Assembly (NCBI RefSeq): GCF_026151205.1 | Contig: NC_087077.1 | Location: 436,001-496,000 of the forward strand | Length of the DNA: 60,000 nucleotides | Reading direction: 5' to 3' | DNA from: Bolinopsis microptera | Taxonomy: Eukaryota; Ctenophora; Tentaculata; Lobata; Bolinopsidae | Shown here: positions 22,301 to 37,300 of the stretch, one piece after another | How the letters are laid out: each line of letters begins with the position of its first letter | Numbering within the stretch: the stretch's first letter is position 1 | Translations under genes and position numbers: made by a program | Notes under the pieces: generated by a model | Told to the model about the DNA's origin: nothing | What the model saw: the letters and a program-made list of their open reading frames with translations, nothing else | Database searches by the model: none

Positions 22301-25300
22301 AGAGAGGTGTTGTTCAGGCATTGGAAGTTGTACAGCAGGGTAAACAGGAAGTGGATTTCCTTCCATTTTAAGGAGAAGTTCTCCACTACTAGTTTCAAGC
22401 TCTGTGGGGAGGAGAAGTTAGTGAAACTGTGAGATACCTTACTCGGGATTATTACGACGGGTTTATTAACGACCGGTTAAAATATGGTTCGGGAAAAATA
22501 TGGCGAAATTGCTCAAAACCCACCACATTTTCCCGGTCGCCATTTTACCGGTGTCCAACCCCAATTTTAGATTCAAAAATTTTGTCTCAGATGTAAATTT
22601 CCTTATTAGAGATAAGCAAGTTTAGAAATTTTCGCATTGCTAAAACTTGTGAAACAAGTCGAATTATCAATAATTGTTGAAAGTAGACAGAAATAATGAC
22701 TCGTGGTTAATCAAACTAGATGGAAAATAATTTTTAACATTTGAAGCGTAACAACCAGATCGATATTAAGATAAAGGGAGAGCTGTTTAGTCTTCCAATA
22801 AGTTGTAATCATCTTCGTTATCTTCATCTGGATCATCCCTTTCATCAGTTTTAATTAATTCAAGTTTTAATTTAACTGTTACTTTTACTTTGAGTCCTAT
22901 TTCATTATGTAGAGATAGTCAATACCTAAGAAATTAAAAATTGGCCTATTTAAATCAAATTTGACAATAAGGATATATGACAAGAATTGGGCAAAAAGGT
23001 GAATTTATTGCAATTTTAGCCAAATGAAGTCGAAAAACCTACAACAAGTGTCCCAATAGTCTTCTTTAGTGAATATAAGACAACGATTAAAATATGAGCA
23101 CCCATACCCCTTGGGAACCCTAAAAGCTGAGTAGGCGGGTTTATTAACGACCGGTGAAAATGTGGTTCGGGAAAAATATGGCGAAATTACCCTAAACCCA
23201 CCACTTTATCCCGGTCATAATAATCCCGAGTAAGGTAGTTAACTTTGAGCGGCGCATGATGCCTCAGCACCGTGAGGACTATTACGAAATAGAAGAGAAC
23301 GAAAACTTCCACATTATAGAGGAATAAAGAAATAAAGAAACGCTTACGTTAGAGTAGAAGGTCTGAACCACGCCACATGTGTTAGGGGGGAGAATCTTGT
23401 GTTTCGTGTCGAACACAAGGGAATATTTTATAACAGCCGGGCTCACACAATGGACGTATACTGTCAAGTCCTGGCGAATGATAAGTTTAGAAAAATAAAA
23501 TTAACTCTCGACTTTCAGAGCAGTTCATGAAGACATACCTTTTATAGTATGATCTAATTGTTTTAAACAACATGGGCTAACCCTAAGAAGTTGTTTCAAC
23601 ACGGGGTGGTTGGTTGGAAGAGTTAACAACTTCAAACACCAATTTCCACCCTGCGGAACAATTCCCAAACACTTTTGTCCTTTCTTCTTCCACTCTTTCT
23701 TTAGGTTTATGTACAGGATCGCTCGTTCCATCTGAATGTAAGATTTAGATTTGAAGAAAATGTAAAGGGATTTTATTGTTTATTGTTTATTGGGACGCCC
23801 TATCAGTGGATTTAAACGACTTTATTTGACCGATTTGTTGGATTCATCTTAAAATTTCGAACTTTACCTTTAAAATAACATCAAGAGGTGACATAGAATC
23901 TAGATCGATTATAGAAAACACTGAGATATCTTTTACCTCCGTACATGCTATCACCCTGCAATGAGGTGTTCTTTTGTGAATTTTCAACTTGAAGGCGATT
24001 TTCTGAACCGCGTTAAAAAAGGGGTTAAGTTGCCAAGTTGTTAAACACCGAACTAATAGATAAGTTCTACATATTCAGAAGGAATCTCAAAAATTTTAAC
24101 CTGTTAAGAACACAGTGTTTGAGATCTGGGGTGTTGACTTGAGGTTCCAATTTTAAGAGCAGATATCTCAGTTTACTGTGTTGTAGATCAATCGCCTGAA
24201 GTTAACGTTGGGATCACAATTAAGCAGGCGAACGTGTACAAATTCGACATAACATGTAAAATCATCAAAAAACTTAAATAGTGTCATTGAAACAAGAATT
24301 GCGCCCGTTGTTTCGTTTTGGCGGACGCTAGATTTCCATTCACTATAACTATAAAAGTATAAATATAATATAATAATGCCTTCGGCTCTTCGGGCTCCGC
24401 TTGATAATTCCCGACAGCTTGCTGGAGGGAATTTGCGGCCCGAAGAACCGGAGGTATTATAATATAATAATAGCTTGGCTATTGAGTGCTGAGCGCGATA
24501 ATTCCCGACAGCTTGCTGGAGGGAACGCGCGGGCACGAATTTGCCAAGCTGTTATGTATTATAATACCTTCCGGGAATTATATCCACTAAAAGTCTCGGA
24601 CACTGAGAGCTGATAATTTGCCGATATATCCCGCAAGGGAAGCCAAGGTATTATCAGCATAGACCTCAGACTGGCTGGCGGCAAGTTGTAAAACAAATAA
24701 CACTGGCGTTCTATATATTAGACACTATATTGTATCATGCGCACGTATCGGATTACACCCCTTCCAATTCGGAACCGGAAAATATTATAATACATAACAG
24801 CTTGGCAAATTCGTGCCCGCGCGTTCCCTCCAGCAAGCTGTCGGGAATTATCGCGCTCAGCACTCAATAGCCAAGCTATTATTATATTATAATATTTTCC
24901 GGTTCCGAATTGGAAGGGGTGTAATCCGATACGTGCGCATGATACAATATTATTATCAAACTTTACACAAATCCAAAGTAGTTACTAGGAACATCCTAAA
25001 GACCTGATAAGTCTACTTAAAAGACTTGTAGAACTGAAAACTTACTATAAATACAAAAAATGGAACTTAAAACTGAACTTATCAAAATAAAAAATTATGC
25101 AAAAAATTGAACTTAAAACTGAAATTATCGAACAAACAAATTTAAAATAAATTTCTCCACAATTGGCGGTTCGAGGCTAAATACCTTAAGTCTGTCAAGT
25201 TGTCACTATTATTCAAATTAATCTTTCTTTTATTCAAATCGTCTAAAATAGTTTTAAAAATATTACATTGATGTCTACCAATCCTTCCCCTCATATTTGA

Positions 25301-28300
25301 CATACTATCAACAGCAAAATTTAGAGCTAGTTGTGGTGGTGAGTTGCAGTCGCTACGAAGAATGTGCCCAAACATTTTCCAGCGGGATTTATGAACTCTC
25401 TCTGAAAGTGGAGTTACATTGCAACGAGCATACAAGTCCTTGTTGCTGATGATGCGGGGATAGGTCATGTTGATGATACGTCTTAGATGTTTGCGTTGAC
25501 ACACATCAACTTTATTGATAATGTTCTGTGGAGCTGCCCAGCTGTTACAGTTGTACAATAAAACAGGGGTAACAAATGCTTCATACAGCTTGATTTTTAC
25601 AGGAAGAGAAATGCGGGATTTCTCTGCCCATACCTTGCTGTATTTCTCAAAGGCAACGTAAGCAAGGATGCATCGGCGAGAGATATCAGCCTTACTGCAG
25701 AGCTTGGATCCAAGAGAAATAGTGTTGCGCCAGGGCTCTCTGTTCTTCACGGGTTCACCCTTGGCGTCTACCTCGTCCTTATCTGAAATGTAGAAGTGGA
25801 CATGTTCTGTTTTGTCCTCGTTCACAAACAGGTTCCATTCTTCAAGGATCTCCTTACATATGGGCAGCATTTCTTTAAGAGTTTCCTCATCCTCATCTGC
25901 AAAATCGCCATCGTCGGCGTATTCCCATTCAATAGGCATGAGGGTCTCGGGGTTGAACGGTGGGTTAGGCCGAATGGTAATCACTACTGCACGGAAGTGG
26001 TACAAAGCTCCAGCAAAGTACAGTGTGAAGAATGCACCAGATGCAGCATCACCTTGAAACGAACCCTCGGATGTTTCAAACTCTAAAGAAATGGTGTTGT
26101 TGATTTTTATCCTCAATTTGGTGTTGGAGAGCAAGTATCTCGCCAAACGAATGTCATCCTCACAACAACCAGCATCAGCCAAAAGATCCAGGATAACTGA
26201 TCTCTTGATGGTATCGAAGGCCGAGCTCATGTCGATTCCCATCTTGTGGAACTCCCATCTCTTCTCTTTCACAACAGAAATCAGAATTCGTTGAGTCCAG
26301 ACAATATTGGCACAACTATGACCAGCCTTGTAGGCATTTTGCCATGGTCCTGTGTACTCTGCAATTTGTCTTTGAATTCTGTGTAGAGTAATCAAGGAGA
26401 GCAGTTTCCTAGTTCCATTCAGAAGGCAAAGAGGTCTGAGGCTCTTTAGAGGTCCTTTTGGTTTCCCTGGCTTCTGAAGAGGGGTTAGAAACCCTTCCGT
26501 GAAAGAGGGTACATGCTCATGTACTTCGAATGATCGATTAATGAGACATGCATATTGCTGGAAGAATACAGGTGGTGCGTACTTCAGCAGCTCGTTAGGA
26601 ATCTCATCAGGACCTACTGCTTTTCCATTTTTCAACTTTGAAGCAGCATATTGGACTTCTAAGGAAGTTATAGGAGTATTCAGAGGACGTGGGAGTCCAG
26701 TGAAAGGTACCAAAGGAGGGTCTGAGCTGGTGTAGTGATTTTTAAACCACTCTCTAATGATACTTGCTTTCATATCGTCACTTGCAACTAGCTGATTTTC
26801 AGAGTTGAAGACAGATATTGGCTCTGACTCTTTGTTGGCAGCAAGAGCTCTGGTAGCCTCGAACATCCTCTTCGTGTCATCTGCAGCGTTGATGGTGTCA
26901 GCTAGTTGGTTGGCTAGAGCTGTCTCTAGCACTTTAAGACGTTTATTGATATCGTTCTTGAGTTTATTGATACGTTTTCTCAATACTGTCCTGTCTCTAA
27001 CTGAATTGTCGTTCAGTTCTTGTAAAAGTTTGTGTCTCTCGTCAGACATATTACATACATGCTGATCTGATGAATGATGATGTCTTTGGGTTTTCTTCTT
27101 GACACCCACAGTGTTAGAGGCTGAAGACTTGATAGTTTCAAACAGCTGTTCGAATCCTGTCTTAGTGTCAGCGGAAGGTGGAAGACTGTCAATTTGCTGA
27201 GTGACAGTTTGCTGGTACTGATCTTGTAGTTCCTTGTTACAAACCAGCGATGTCGTGTTGTACCTTTTAGCAGCTGATGTACTGTTTCGGTATAACTTAG
27301 TTTGCTGCCTCAGGTCTATGGTAGCTTTTACAATCTTATGATCAGAATGTAGTTTAGCTCCTGCATAGGCCCTTGCATCATTGAGAAAAACAGTGCTGCG
27401 TGACCGGCATAAAACATAATCAATCTGAGAAAAATAAGGGCGACTTCTTTTGGTCTTCTTGTCTTTCACCCAACCAGTTCTTGTGGTTATATGACGACTG
27501 GAATGACGAAATGCAGTGTTTGCAGCAAACAAACCATTAGAAACAAGAAAATCCAATAATCTCCCACCATTTTCATTTCGTCTTCCAACGCCATGCCTTC
27601 CAATGTTCTTATGAAGGCCATTTTGAAAGTCATGATCAGACCTTTTGCCAAGTTTGGCATTGAAATCTCCTAGGATCCAGATTTCATGTCTTGCAGGCAC
27701 ATTAATTGCTTCCTGAAGCTCACAGTAAAACTGGTCAGTAGCAGCCGGATTTGATAAAGTTTTTGGGTTGGTTGGACTGTAACAGTTCACGATTCGCATT
27801 TTGCATGGTGGTTTGTTAACAAACTTGGATGGAATAAAAAAGTCCATGAAAGCAACTCGATCGCTGATCTGATGAAATGAACGGAAATAATGATTTACAC
27901 GAGCGTTGATTAAGAAACCCAGTCCACCATGACGTCCTGTCTTCTGATCAAACAAAAGGAGGCGATGATTTCCTGGTAGTTTCTTATCCTCAAACTGACA
28001 AATTTTAGTCTCTTGAATCCCTATAATGTCCAAGTCATACCTGTCACAGTCGTTAGCAAGCAAGCACTGCTTGTCTGTCTTCGTCAAACCTCGAACATTC
28101 CAAGTAGCAAAGCCGAGAAGAGCAATTGGTAACAAGGATTACGGTGTCCAGTTCTACAGCGATCCTTCGCATAGGGGTAGATAGTCTGGTTGCAGCAACC
28201 ATGCGAGTTCATCACGAACTACACGCCATCCTATATTGATACAATATAGTGTCTAATATATAGAACGCCAGTGTTATTTGTTTTACAACTTGCCGCCAGC

Positions 28301-31300
28301 CAGTCTGAGGTCTATGCTGATAATACCTTGGCTTCCCTTGCGGGATATATCGGCAAATTATCAGCTCTCAGTGTCCGAGACTTTTAGTGGATATAATTCC
28401 CGGAAGGTATTATAATATTTTCCGGTTCCGAATTGGAAGGGGTGTAATCCGATACGTGCGCATGATACAATATAGTGTCTAATATATGGAACGCCAGTGT
28501 TATTTGTTTTACAACTTGCCGCCAGCCAGTCTGAGGTCTATGCTGATAATACCTTGGCTTTCCTTGCGGGATATATCGGCAAATTATCAGCTCTCAGTGT
28601 CGGAGACTTTTAGTGGATATAATTCCCGGAAGGTATTATAAGCTCTAATCAGCTCATTTATTTTGAATTGTAGTTGACGAAGTGAGAGTCTCCACTTCGT
28701 CAACTACAATTCAAAATAAATGATTGACCCACTCATAAGAGCAAAAAAAGATTACCAGTATCTAATCAGCTCACTTCATAATAATAATATACACAGAGTA
28801 CATTATACTACGCATGCCACGTACAAATTGGGCTTATTACCTAATACTGTACATAACATAGCATACATTAAAATACACTCGCGCCGCGCATTCATTGACA
28901 TGCTAGCTATATACATTAAATCTCCGCGCGCTGCACTGCGCGCTAGTTGTCATGGTAACTAACGGAAGGAAGGAAGGACTGACGACATATTTATACCCAC
29001 CTACCTCGTTCTCCAAAATCCACGTTTTTCTGCAAAAACGTCCATTCGTAACCTTTCACTACTGTCGTTTTACAAAAGAGTGTGAACGGAAAAAATAAAA
29101 CAAAAAAATATATCAAATAAACTATACTTACCAAGCAATATTCGATGTTAGACTTGAATCTAATGTAAAGAGCGGCAGTAACACTGTTCAGTAGGGGGAC
29201 TGTCTCCACTTGCTTCGGAGAAGTGAAGGGTACTAGCTGGTGCCTAATCTGGTGGATTTGTAGGGAATTCTTTATCAGAAGCAGGTCTACCCTCATCCTG
29301 ACAAAAAAAAGGTTTTTAAATTACAACTTGCGAATTACTAGAACTTTGTAGCTTCTAAACTTCTTTAAAGAATGGAGCAGACTGTGAAAATAGACGAGTG
29401 AAACGGTGGAGATTCTCCATACCAGCCAGTCTTGAGTCTATCATTACATTTCAGTTAGCATTGTGGAAATGGGACTGTAGCCAACTGCCAAATCATCAAC
29501 TTAATAACACCAGAATGTGTGTGTGTCTGTGTGTGTGTCTGTGTGTGTGTCTGTGTGTAATTTCCGAACGGTTATACAAAAAAAACGGTCATAGTTACGG
29601 GACTGGTTTTTTCGGTATAGTGCCGACAAAACTCTGACGAAGCCAATAAGCAAATTTTATAAAAATCGGCCGGTGGTAAGTGGTTTAATTGATGGTTTTG
29701 TACCACAAAATATGTTACATAAAATGGCTTGAGAAGAGCGGCAAGAGTTACGGGGCTAGCTCTCTCTCTCTGTGCATATGTAGCGTATATATTACATGGC
29801 GTATATATATATATATTTGTATAATTGCTTTTGCGTTGATTTAGTCGCTCTCTTATCAGTTGTTGATAATCGCACTGTGCTATCATTGTGCATACATTGT
29901 ACTGTGAGTGTGGCTATACACAAGTGGTTGTACATTGTCTGAAATGGAGTTATCGAATGAATTATCGATCGGGAACTTGCTTCTCCGTGCGGGAACGAAC
30001 GAAATAGTAAAACAAGTCATCTCGAAGTTTGATCATTCAAAAAAGCGAGCTGAAAATCTCAAAGCATTAAAGTCGTCTAATCTTGAAATGTTGGAGCATT
30101 GTGCTGAATTTTTGTGTATTAACTTAGCTGACAGTGATCGTAATAAGATTTACACAAAGGACACACTTGCCAGTAGAATACTGTTCCAGTTAAACGCTTT
30201 GCTCCCCTCACAATGCCCGGAGTGTAACCAGAAATACGTGATAGATCTCGAGCCGGAACAGAAACCGCTTTTTCACTGCCATATGTGTTTTCGGGGATCT
30301 CACGATTGTGCTGTTGTATCTGGTTTACATGATGTTTTAACTCAGGCTTCGATAGACCTACCTTCCAGCTACGTTTGGCTGTGCAAATCTTGCAACGAGT
30401 CTAGTTTGCCTATTGTGTCTAGAAAGAGGAAAACTCCCCATGATAGCGTGAGTATCACGGACCCCGCTATCCTTGCGAGACTTAATGCTGACACTATATC
30501 TTCTTCGCAAGTTTCCTCGCCTCACAACGAAACATCGGAATCTTTCAAGCAGAACCAGGAGAAGTTAAATCTTAATGATCTCAACTCAAAACTGGATAAA
30601 GTTGTCAGAGAACGGGTGTGTGAGAAGTATAAGCGAGGAAAATGTCCGCATGGTTTAAGGGGGAAGAAAGAACATGAAGGACGTGTCTGTGAGTTCGAAC
30701 ACCCTAGATACTGTGATAAGTACTGCCGCTTTGGTACTCAGCGTAACTTCGGGTGCAATAAGGGTTCCAGCTGCAAGTTCTTTCACCCCGTGCTCTGTAA
30801 GTTCTCTGTCAAGAACAAGCTGTGTACTAGCTCAGAGTGCACATTTATCCACCTGAAAGGGACCCGGAGAAAGGAGAATGGTGATGCTCCTCGGCCCAAG
30901 AAAGGTGATAAAGCTGCCCCCGCCCCTACAACTACCCAGGATTCTACCTCAGTTGCTGATTATGGGGCTTCTTTTTTAGAGTTAGCGAGACTGATGGACA
31001 GGATGCAAACCTGCTTCACTCGGGAAATCTCGGAAATCCGTGCCAGTCTCCGCCCCAACCCTCAATACCAGTTTCCCCCACCACACCTTCAGTCAGGATT
31101 GGCGTACCCACAGCACCAGTACCCCTACCCGACACCTCTGCTCCCTACCCATGCCCAGATGATGCAGAACGTGCCCACTATTCCTCATGCATTGTCTTAA
31201 ACGTGCAGTCCATGAATCCGAGCGCTTCAAGTACAAGCCGTTGGAAGGTGCCCGATATTTCCGCTTACATTAACGATGAACGAGCGAGAAATCATTCCTT

Positions 31301-34300
31301 ACCTTTTGTAGCGCTCACTGAGACTTGGCTCAAACCCTATATGGCTGATGCCCAACTACATGTTCCAGGGTATACAGTCTCCCGATGTGACCGAAGTGGG
31401 CGGGTCGGAGGCGGAGTTTTGCTCTATTCCCACATCAACATACCTGTAAGTGAGTGTGATACGTTTGATGATGGTACCTGCGAGGGTTTATTTTGCAGAT
31501 TCAGCACGATTAATACATGTGTTGTAGTGGCTTATCGACCCCCAAATGCCCCCCTCAGCAGTTTCAACTCACTTTTGGAGTTTATCTCCACGTGTATTCA
31601 CCGTGTTAATGATGAAAGCTACGATATTATGCTCACAGGTGACTACAACTTACCCTCAATAGACTGGCAGACTGTATCCGTGTCGTCAGGAGGTTCCAGT
31701 GAGACTCAGCTATCAGCTCACTCCCTTCTCAACTTCATGGCCAAGCATCTGCTGAGTCAATACGTCCTTTGTCCAACCAGGGGTAACAATGTTCTAGACT
31801 TGTTCATCACGAATAACAGCAGACTTGTTACTAATGTTCAGGCACAAGCTACCTCACTGTCTGACCATCATCTGGTGGATGTTATGCTCGCTACCAATCC
31901 GCTATCCCGAAAGGAGGCTACCATCCCTAAGTTTGACGAAAGTAGCTTCAGGTCTCTTGACTTTTTTAAGGCGGATTTTGATGCACTAAAGGAGGAGTTA
32001 CAGGAAGTTAACTGGTCTCAGCTTCGTGACTCATGCTCCTTTGAGGAGTTTCCTGCTCTTTTTACGGAGACCCTGTTCCAGATTTGCTGTTCGTGTGTTC
32101 CTCAGAAATCGGTGCCCTCTGGACGTCCTAAGCACAGCAGCGCGTTGAGACGGAAATGCAACCGGCAAAAAGCACGACTCCAAGCATTAATTGACAAGAA
32201 TGCTTCAGAAGACCAGATCAAGGCAGTCAGGAATAAAGTTGCACTCTTACAGTACGACATCATGACTGCACATACCAAGAAATTGGATGAGAAGGAGAAC
32301 AGAGCCATCGAGAAGATTAAAAGTAATCCGAAGTTCTTCTATAGTTATGCCCGATCCCTCTCAACTATCAAATCCAGTATTAACATGCTATTTGATGCAA
32401 ACCAGGAGATCACTACTGACACAAAGCAGATGGCGGACTTACTTCAGGAGCAGTTCAGCTCCGTGTTCAGTGATCCAAGCTCTCCTGATATCAAGGACCC
32501 AGATTTCCCGTTACCTATGATCGAACATCCGCAAACTCTTGAAGATTTTTGCATCATGGATGACGATATCATATCTGCAATTGGGAATATTCCTCCTAAC
32601 TCTGCTAGCGGACCTGATGGAATACCTGCTATCCTCTTAAAGAGCTGTGCAAAAGAGATGTGCGAGCCGATACGGCTCATCTGGAGCGAATCCTTTGAGC
32701 GTGGTGAAGTACCTAAGTTCTACAAAGATACCTACATCACTCCTCTATACAAAAAGGGTGATCGGGCGAGAGCTGTCAACTACCGGCCGGTGGCGCTCAC
32801 ATCTCACGTTATAAAAGTGTACGAACGCATACTGCGTGGCAAGATGGTTAGCTTCATAGAGAAGAACGGATTACTCTGTGATAATCAACATGGCTTTCGA
32901 TCTGGGCGGAGCTGTCTCACCCAACTGCTCAGTCACGTTGATGACATTGTTCAAGGATTGGTGAAAAACGCTGATACTGACGCCATATACCTTGACTTTG
33001 CGAAAGCATTTGATAAAGTTGATCACCGACTGCTTATTAAGAAACTTAGAAGAATGGGAATTCACGAAAAGGTGGTGTCGTGGATTGAATCCTTCTTAAG
33101 TGACCGCACACAGTGTGTTGTGTTGGACGGGATGTCATCACTTGCTGCAGCAATCATAAGCGGAGTGCCACAGGGTACAGTTTTGGGCCCGCTGCTTTTC
33201 ATTTTGTTCATTAATGACATGAAGCTGTGCATCACAGGATGTGTCATTAGATTCTTTGCTGACGATACACGGATTTTGAGGCACATCTATACACTTGATG
33301 ATGCAAGTATACTGCAAAATGATCTCAACTCTGTCATTGACTGGGCAAGATGCAATAACATGTCATTGCATGAGGATAAATTTGAGATACTCGTGCACAA
33401 ACACTGTCCCCGAAACAGCTTGCAAGACCTCCCGTTTGCCATCCTGACGCAAACTTATCAAGTTTCGCATGGTAACATAATGTACCCTACGGATGCAGTC
33501 AAAGACCTGGGGGTTTTGATCTCGGCGGACTTGTCTTGGAGCTCACATGTTACTATGATAGCAGATCGTGCCCGTAAAGTTGCCTCTTGGGTTCTGAGCG
33601 CTTTTAGATCGAGAAACAAGATCACTATGCTGACCCTCTACAAGTCATTAGTCAGAAGCCATCTCGAGTACTGTTGTCCCCTCTGGAATTCAACTAAGCA
33701 AGCTGATATCGCTGAGCTAGAGGGAGTACAACGTACATTTACGTCCAAAATACATGGTGTGCAACATCTGAACTATTGGCAGAGACTGAAGGCCTTAAAA
33801 TTGATGTCACTTCAACGGAGGAGAGAACGTTACACTATCATTCATATGTGGAAGATCCTACACAAGAAGTGTCCTAATGATGTCAACGTTCAGTTTACAG
33901 ATACACTCCGTTATGGCCAGAAAGCAGTAGTCCCTAGCTTGTCAACGTCCAGTAGCCAAAGGAATCAATCGATCTTTGACAGCTCATTTGTAGTGATGGG
34001 GCCTCGATTGTGGAACATCATTCCCGCAAACCTGCACCTTATCGAGGACCCCCTACGTTTCAAGTCATTGTTGACGGAGTTTGTTACATCTATTCCGGAC
34101 GAACCTCCTGTTACTGGATATTGTTGCCAGAACGGGAATTCGTTATTGAACTGGAGCGCAGAAAAGACAGCAACTTCGCTGCACGGGTGGTCAGCCGTTC
34201 TGATGACCCGATAGAGGATCTATGAAGCAACCCCAAGTAACCCCAAGTAAGTAATATATTACATGGTCATATAATACTATAAACTTATTAGGGGAGGGAG

Positions 34301-37300
34301 TGCTCAAACGGTCTGTTTGGACTGTAGAGAGAGTTCATACTTTCATACGACAATGTAATGCATGTTCACAAATATGATAGGCTGGTGTGGTGCATGGTGT
34401 TAAGGGTTAATTTCTATTGATTATTGATTAAGAATTACTATCTTTTAAGCATACTATTGGATACGTGAGGGCACTCCGAATAGAATTGCTCGCCTAATCC
34501 GGGTTTTGACTTAGCGGGTAATTACTCCTACCCTTTTTAACTGCGGCAGTGAAATCCCGGCCGTAGGCCGGGTTACACTAGTTCAGTCTATAATATGCTA
34601 TAGTCAGTATACACTTTATACTCTACATTCTGGATAACACCTTACCAAAGCCTTGGTAGCGGTTTTTAAATAAATATTTGCATTCTAAACTGCAAATCGC
34701 CAGACTTGATTCGACAATATTCTGGTTGATGTTACTTGACACAGACATAATATGGTCCTTACAGCCTCAAAGCCAGGGGGAGGTCCATTATAACGGTGTT
34801 ACCATAGAGACAAAATAACATTTTCTTGAAAAATAGACATCAGAAGCATTAATTTCCATGCCAGTTACCGACAATTTATTTTAAAATTGTCTTGTCGTAG
34901 AGTGACGTAGAGTGATCGGGGACGCGTATGAAATCGATTAAAAGGAATTTTAATTTTGCTCGGGAAACACGTACACGAATCTTATTTCATCACTTTGAAC
35001 ACGAGGTCCGTTACACAGCACACTGTCCGTTATAGTTGTTGATATGAGATCAACCTTGTTCCTCCTTTTGTGCTTACAAACACTTCTGGGCAAAAGTCCA
35101 GATCGCAGAAAAAAAGTCTACTGCAAAAAAGTCTATACAAATCTTTCTAAATGTGTGGATAAACACGGATACGTATTGTCGATCTGTCTTTTACCAGACC
35201 TATCTGGTAACATGTACCAAGCTGAGCACCGACAAAGAAAAAGGAAGATCAGGAAATGCACAAAGACAGAAAAGAAGTTTAAACTGCACTGCGGTTGTCC
35301 GGGAGTCGATTTATCTTCAACTCTTCCGGGCGGTGATTTACCTGTAAATCATGGTCAGGATTGGAAGAGATCACAGTCAGGATTGGAAGAGATCATCCCC
35401 CACAAAACATGTTACCTGGGTGATGGTACTGGATACCGTGGTAACGTTAACGTCACAGCTCGAGGAGACACGTGTCAAAGCTGGTCCCATCAACTGCCAC
35501 ACTACCACAGTCGGACATCTCAAAACTACCCTAACAGTGGTTTGGGCGACCATAATTTCTGCAGAAATCCCGATTTTGAGGCATTACCTTGGTGTTACAC
35601 AACGGATCCTGATCTTAGATTTGATTATTGTAGTAACATTGAGAAGTGTCCTGGTGAATACGATTACGAATGTCAGCAAGGGGCAGGCTACTTGTACAAG
35701 GGGGATGTGATGGATACAGTAGATGGGCTAGTCTGTGACTTGAGCTTGGACAAAGCCAAGACTACTCTCAACTGTTTAGAAGGAAATGGTGTTAGCTACA
35801 TTGGAAATGTCTCGGTAACTGAAGGTGGGTTCCAATGCCAGGAGTGGAGCAAACAAGTCCCTAACCCTCATCCTTATTACGGTCTAGGAGAACACAATCA
35901 CTGCCGCAACCCTAATGGGATAAAAGCTAAGCCGTGGTGCTACATCACCAACCCCGACCAGTCTAGCCAGTGGGACTTCTGTGATGTCCCAGTGTGTAAT
36001 GAAGACCTGAAGGAGGGCCGAACCATCACCTACCACGCGAACAGATGTGGCAATTCTCCACATGACGATCACATGACAGGGGCTTGGTGTCGTAACTCTA
36101 AATCTGAAAAAACACTTTGTGTTGTCCGCCATTGTACTGATATGATTGATGATGGTGAGTCCAACTATACATTTAATTGCATGAATGAGGAGGACCTAGG
36201 AGCGGGATATCGGGGCTCTGTAGACACCACTCAGTCCGGATATGAGTGTCAACGTTGGGATGAACAGTCCCCCCACGCCCACAGCATATATCTTAACCTA
36301 GAAAAGGGGATTGGCGAACATAACCGCTGTAGAAACCCCGACGGAGAACATAAGCCCTGGTGTTATACGACAGAACCGACTCATCGGTGGGAAGTATGTG
36401 ATGTTCCTTACTGTACTACTGAAGAAGAAGAAGAAGAACATTTTTTAAATATAGAAATTTTACATTAACTATATCATTGATTCAGTTATATCAGTATTAG
36501 AAATGCTACCAAGTGAGACAACGAATTAGCTTATTAACACGAGAAAGATAATTCGTTGGGGAGAACAGATTCGATGATGTAACAGACAGCAGTAGAGTTT
36601 AGGCCTGTTTTTGAACTTTATTTTATTTTTAGTTAACAACAAACAGTTATCGAGTTGCATTGTATTATGTATCTAAAAGTATTACTTACGGTAGTGCTAA
36701 TCTTCGTAATGTTTAACAAAATATTATTCGCTTATTTTATTTTGTACGAAAAAAATAATAATAATCGTCCGGAGGACAAAACATAGGCTGCTATCACGTG
36801 ACACCACTGCAAATACCTGATTTTGTTAAGAGCATCAGATATGGAGAGCATGGTATCGTTGATAGCCTTAGTTAGCTCGGATACCAAGACGTTGTAGTTA
36901 CAGAAAGTTATCGCGTAGCCAGTATAGTGAACCAAAAGGAACTTCAGCTCGATCTTCTTGTGATATCTCGTGACCAGCTCTTCACAGTTCAGGGAAACAA
37001 TCTGAGCGAGAATAAGGATATTTCCTAGAAATTGAACTCAACAAATCAAATATCAATAAGAAAAATGTATGGATATCTGAAATCATCCCTAGTACATAGG
37101 TTGAAATTAAATGTCTAAAATATTGACATTAATTATACAATGACAACAAATTTACCTCGATATCAGGCACCAGTGAGAGTCTGTCCTTTAGTTTAGATAG
37201 AAACTCGTATGTCCTATGCTCGATTGTTTCCTCCAGCAGCCGTTCCAAAGATAGATTTGAAATATCTAGTTTAACCTGATGGGGAATATTTTCGTTTAAT

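Noticed and set aside
24168-25007. Small frames with shared peptide PARSLQQAVGNYRAQHSIAK
   Set aside because: They are the two inverted arms of the foldback repeat read in the same frame; no sign of protein function.
29132-29297. MED14 exon out of order (at first it seemed to match a segment near the linker)
   Set aside because: It fits better, in both sequence pattern and phase, directly after exon 9, so the exon order is collinear and no rearrangement is needed.
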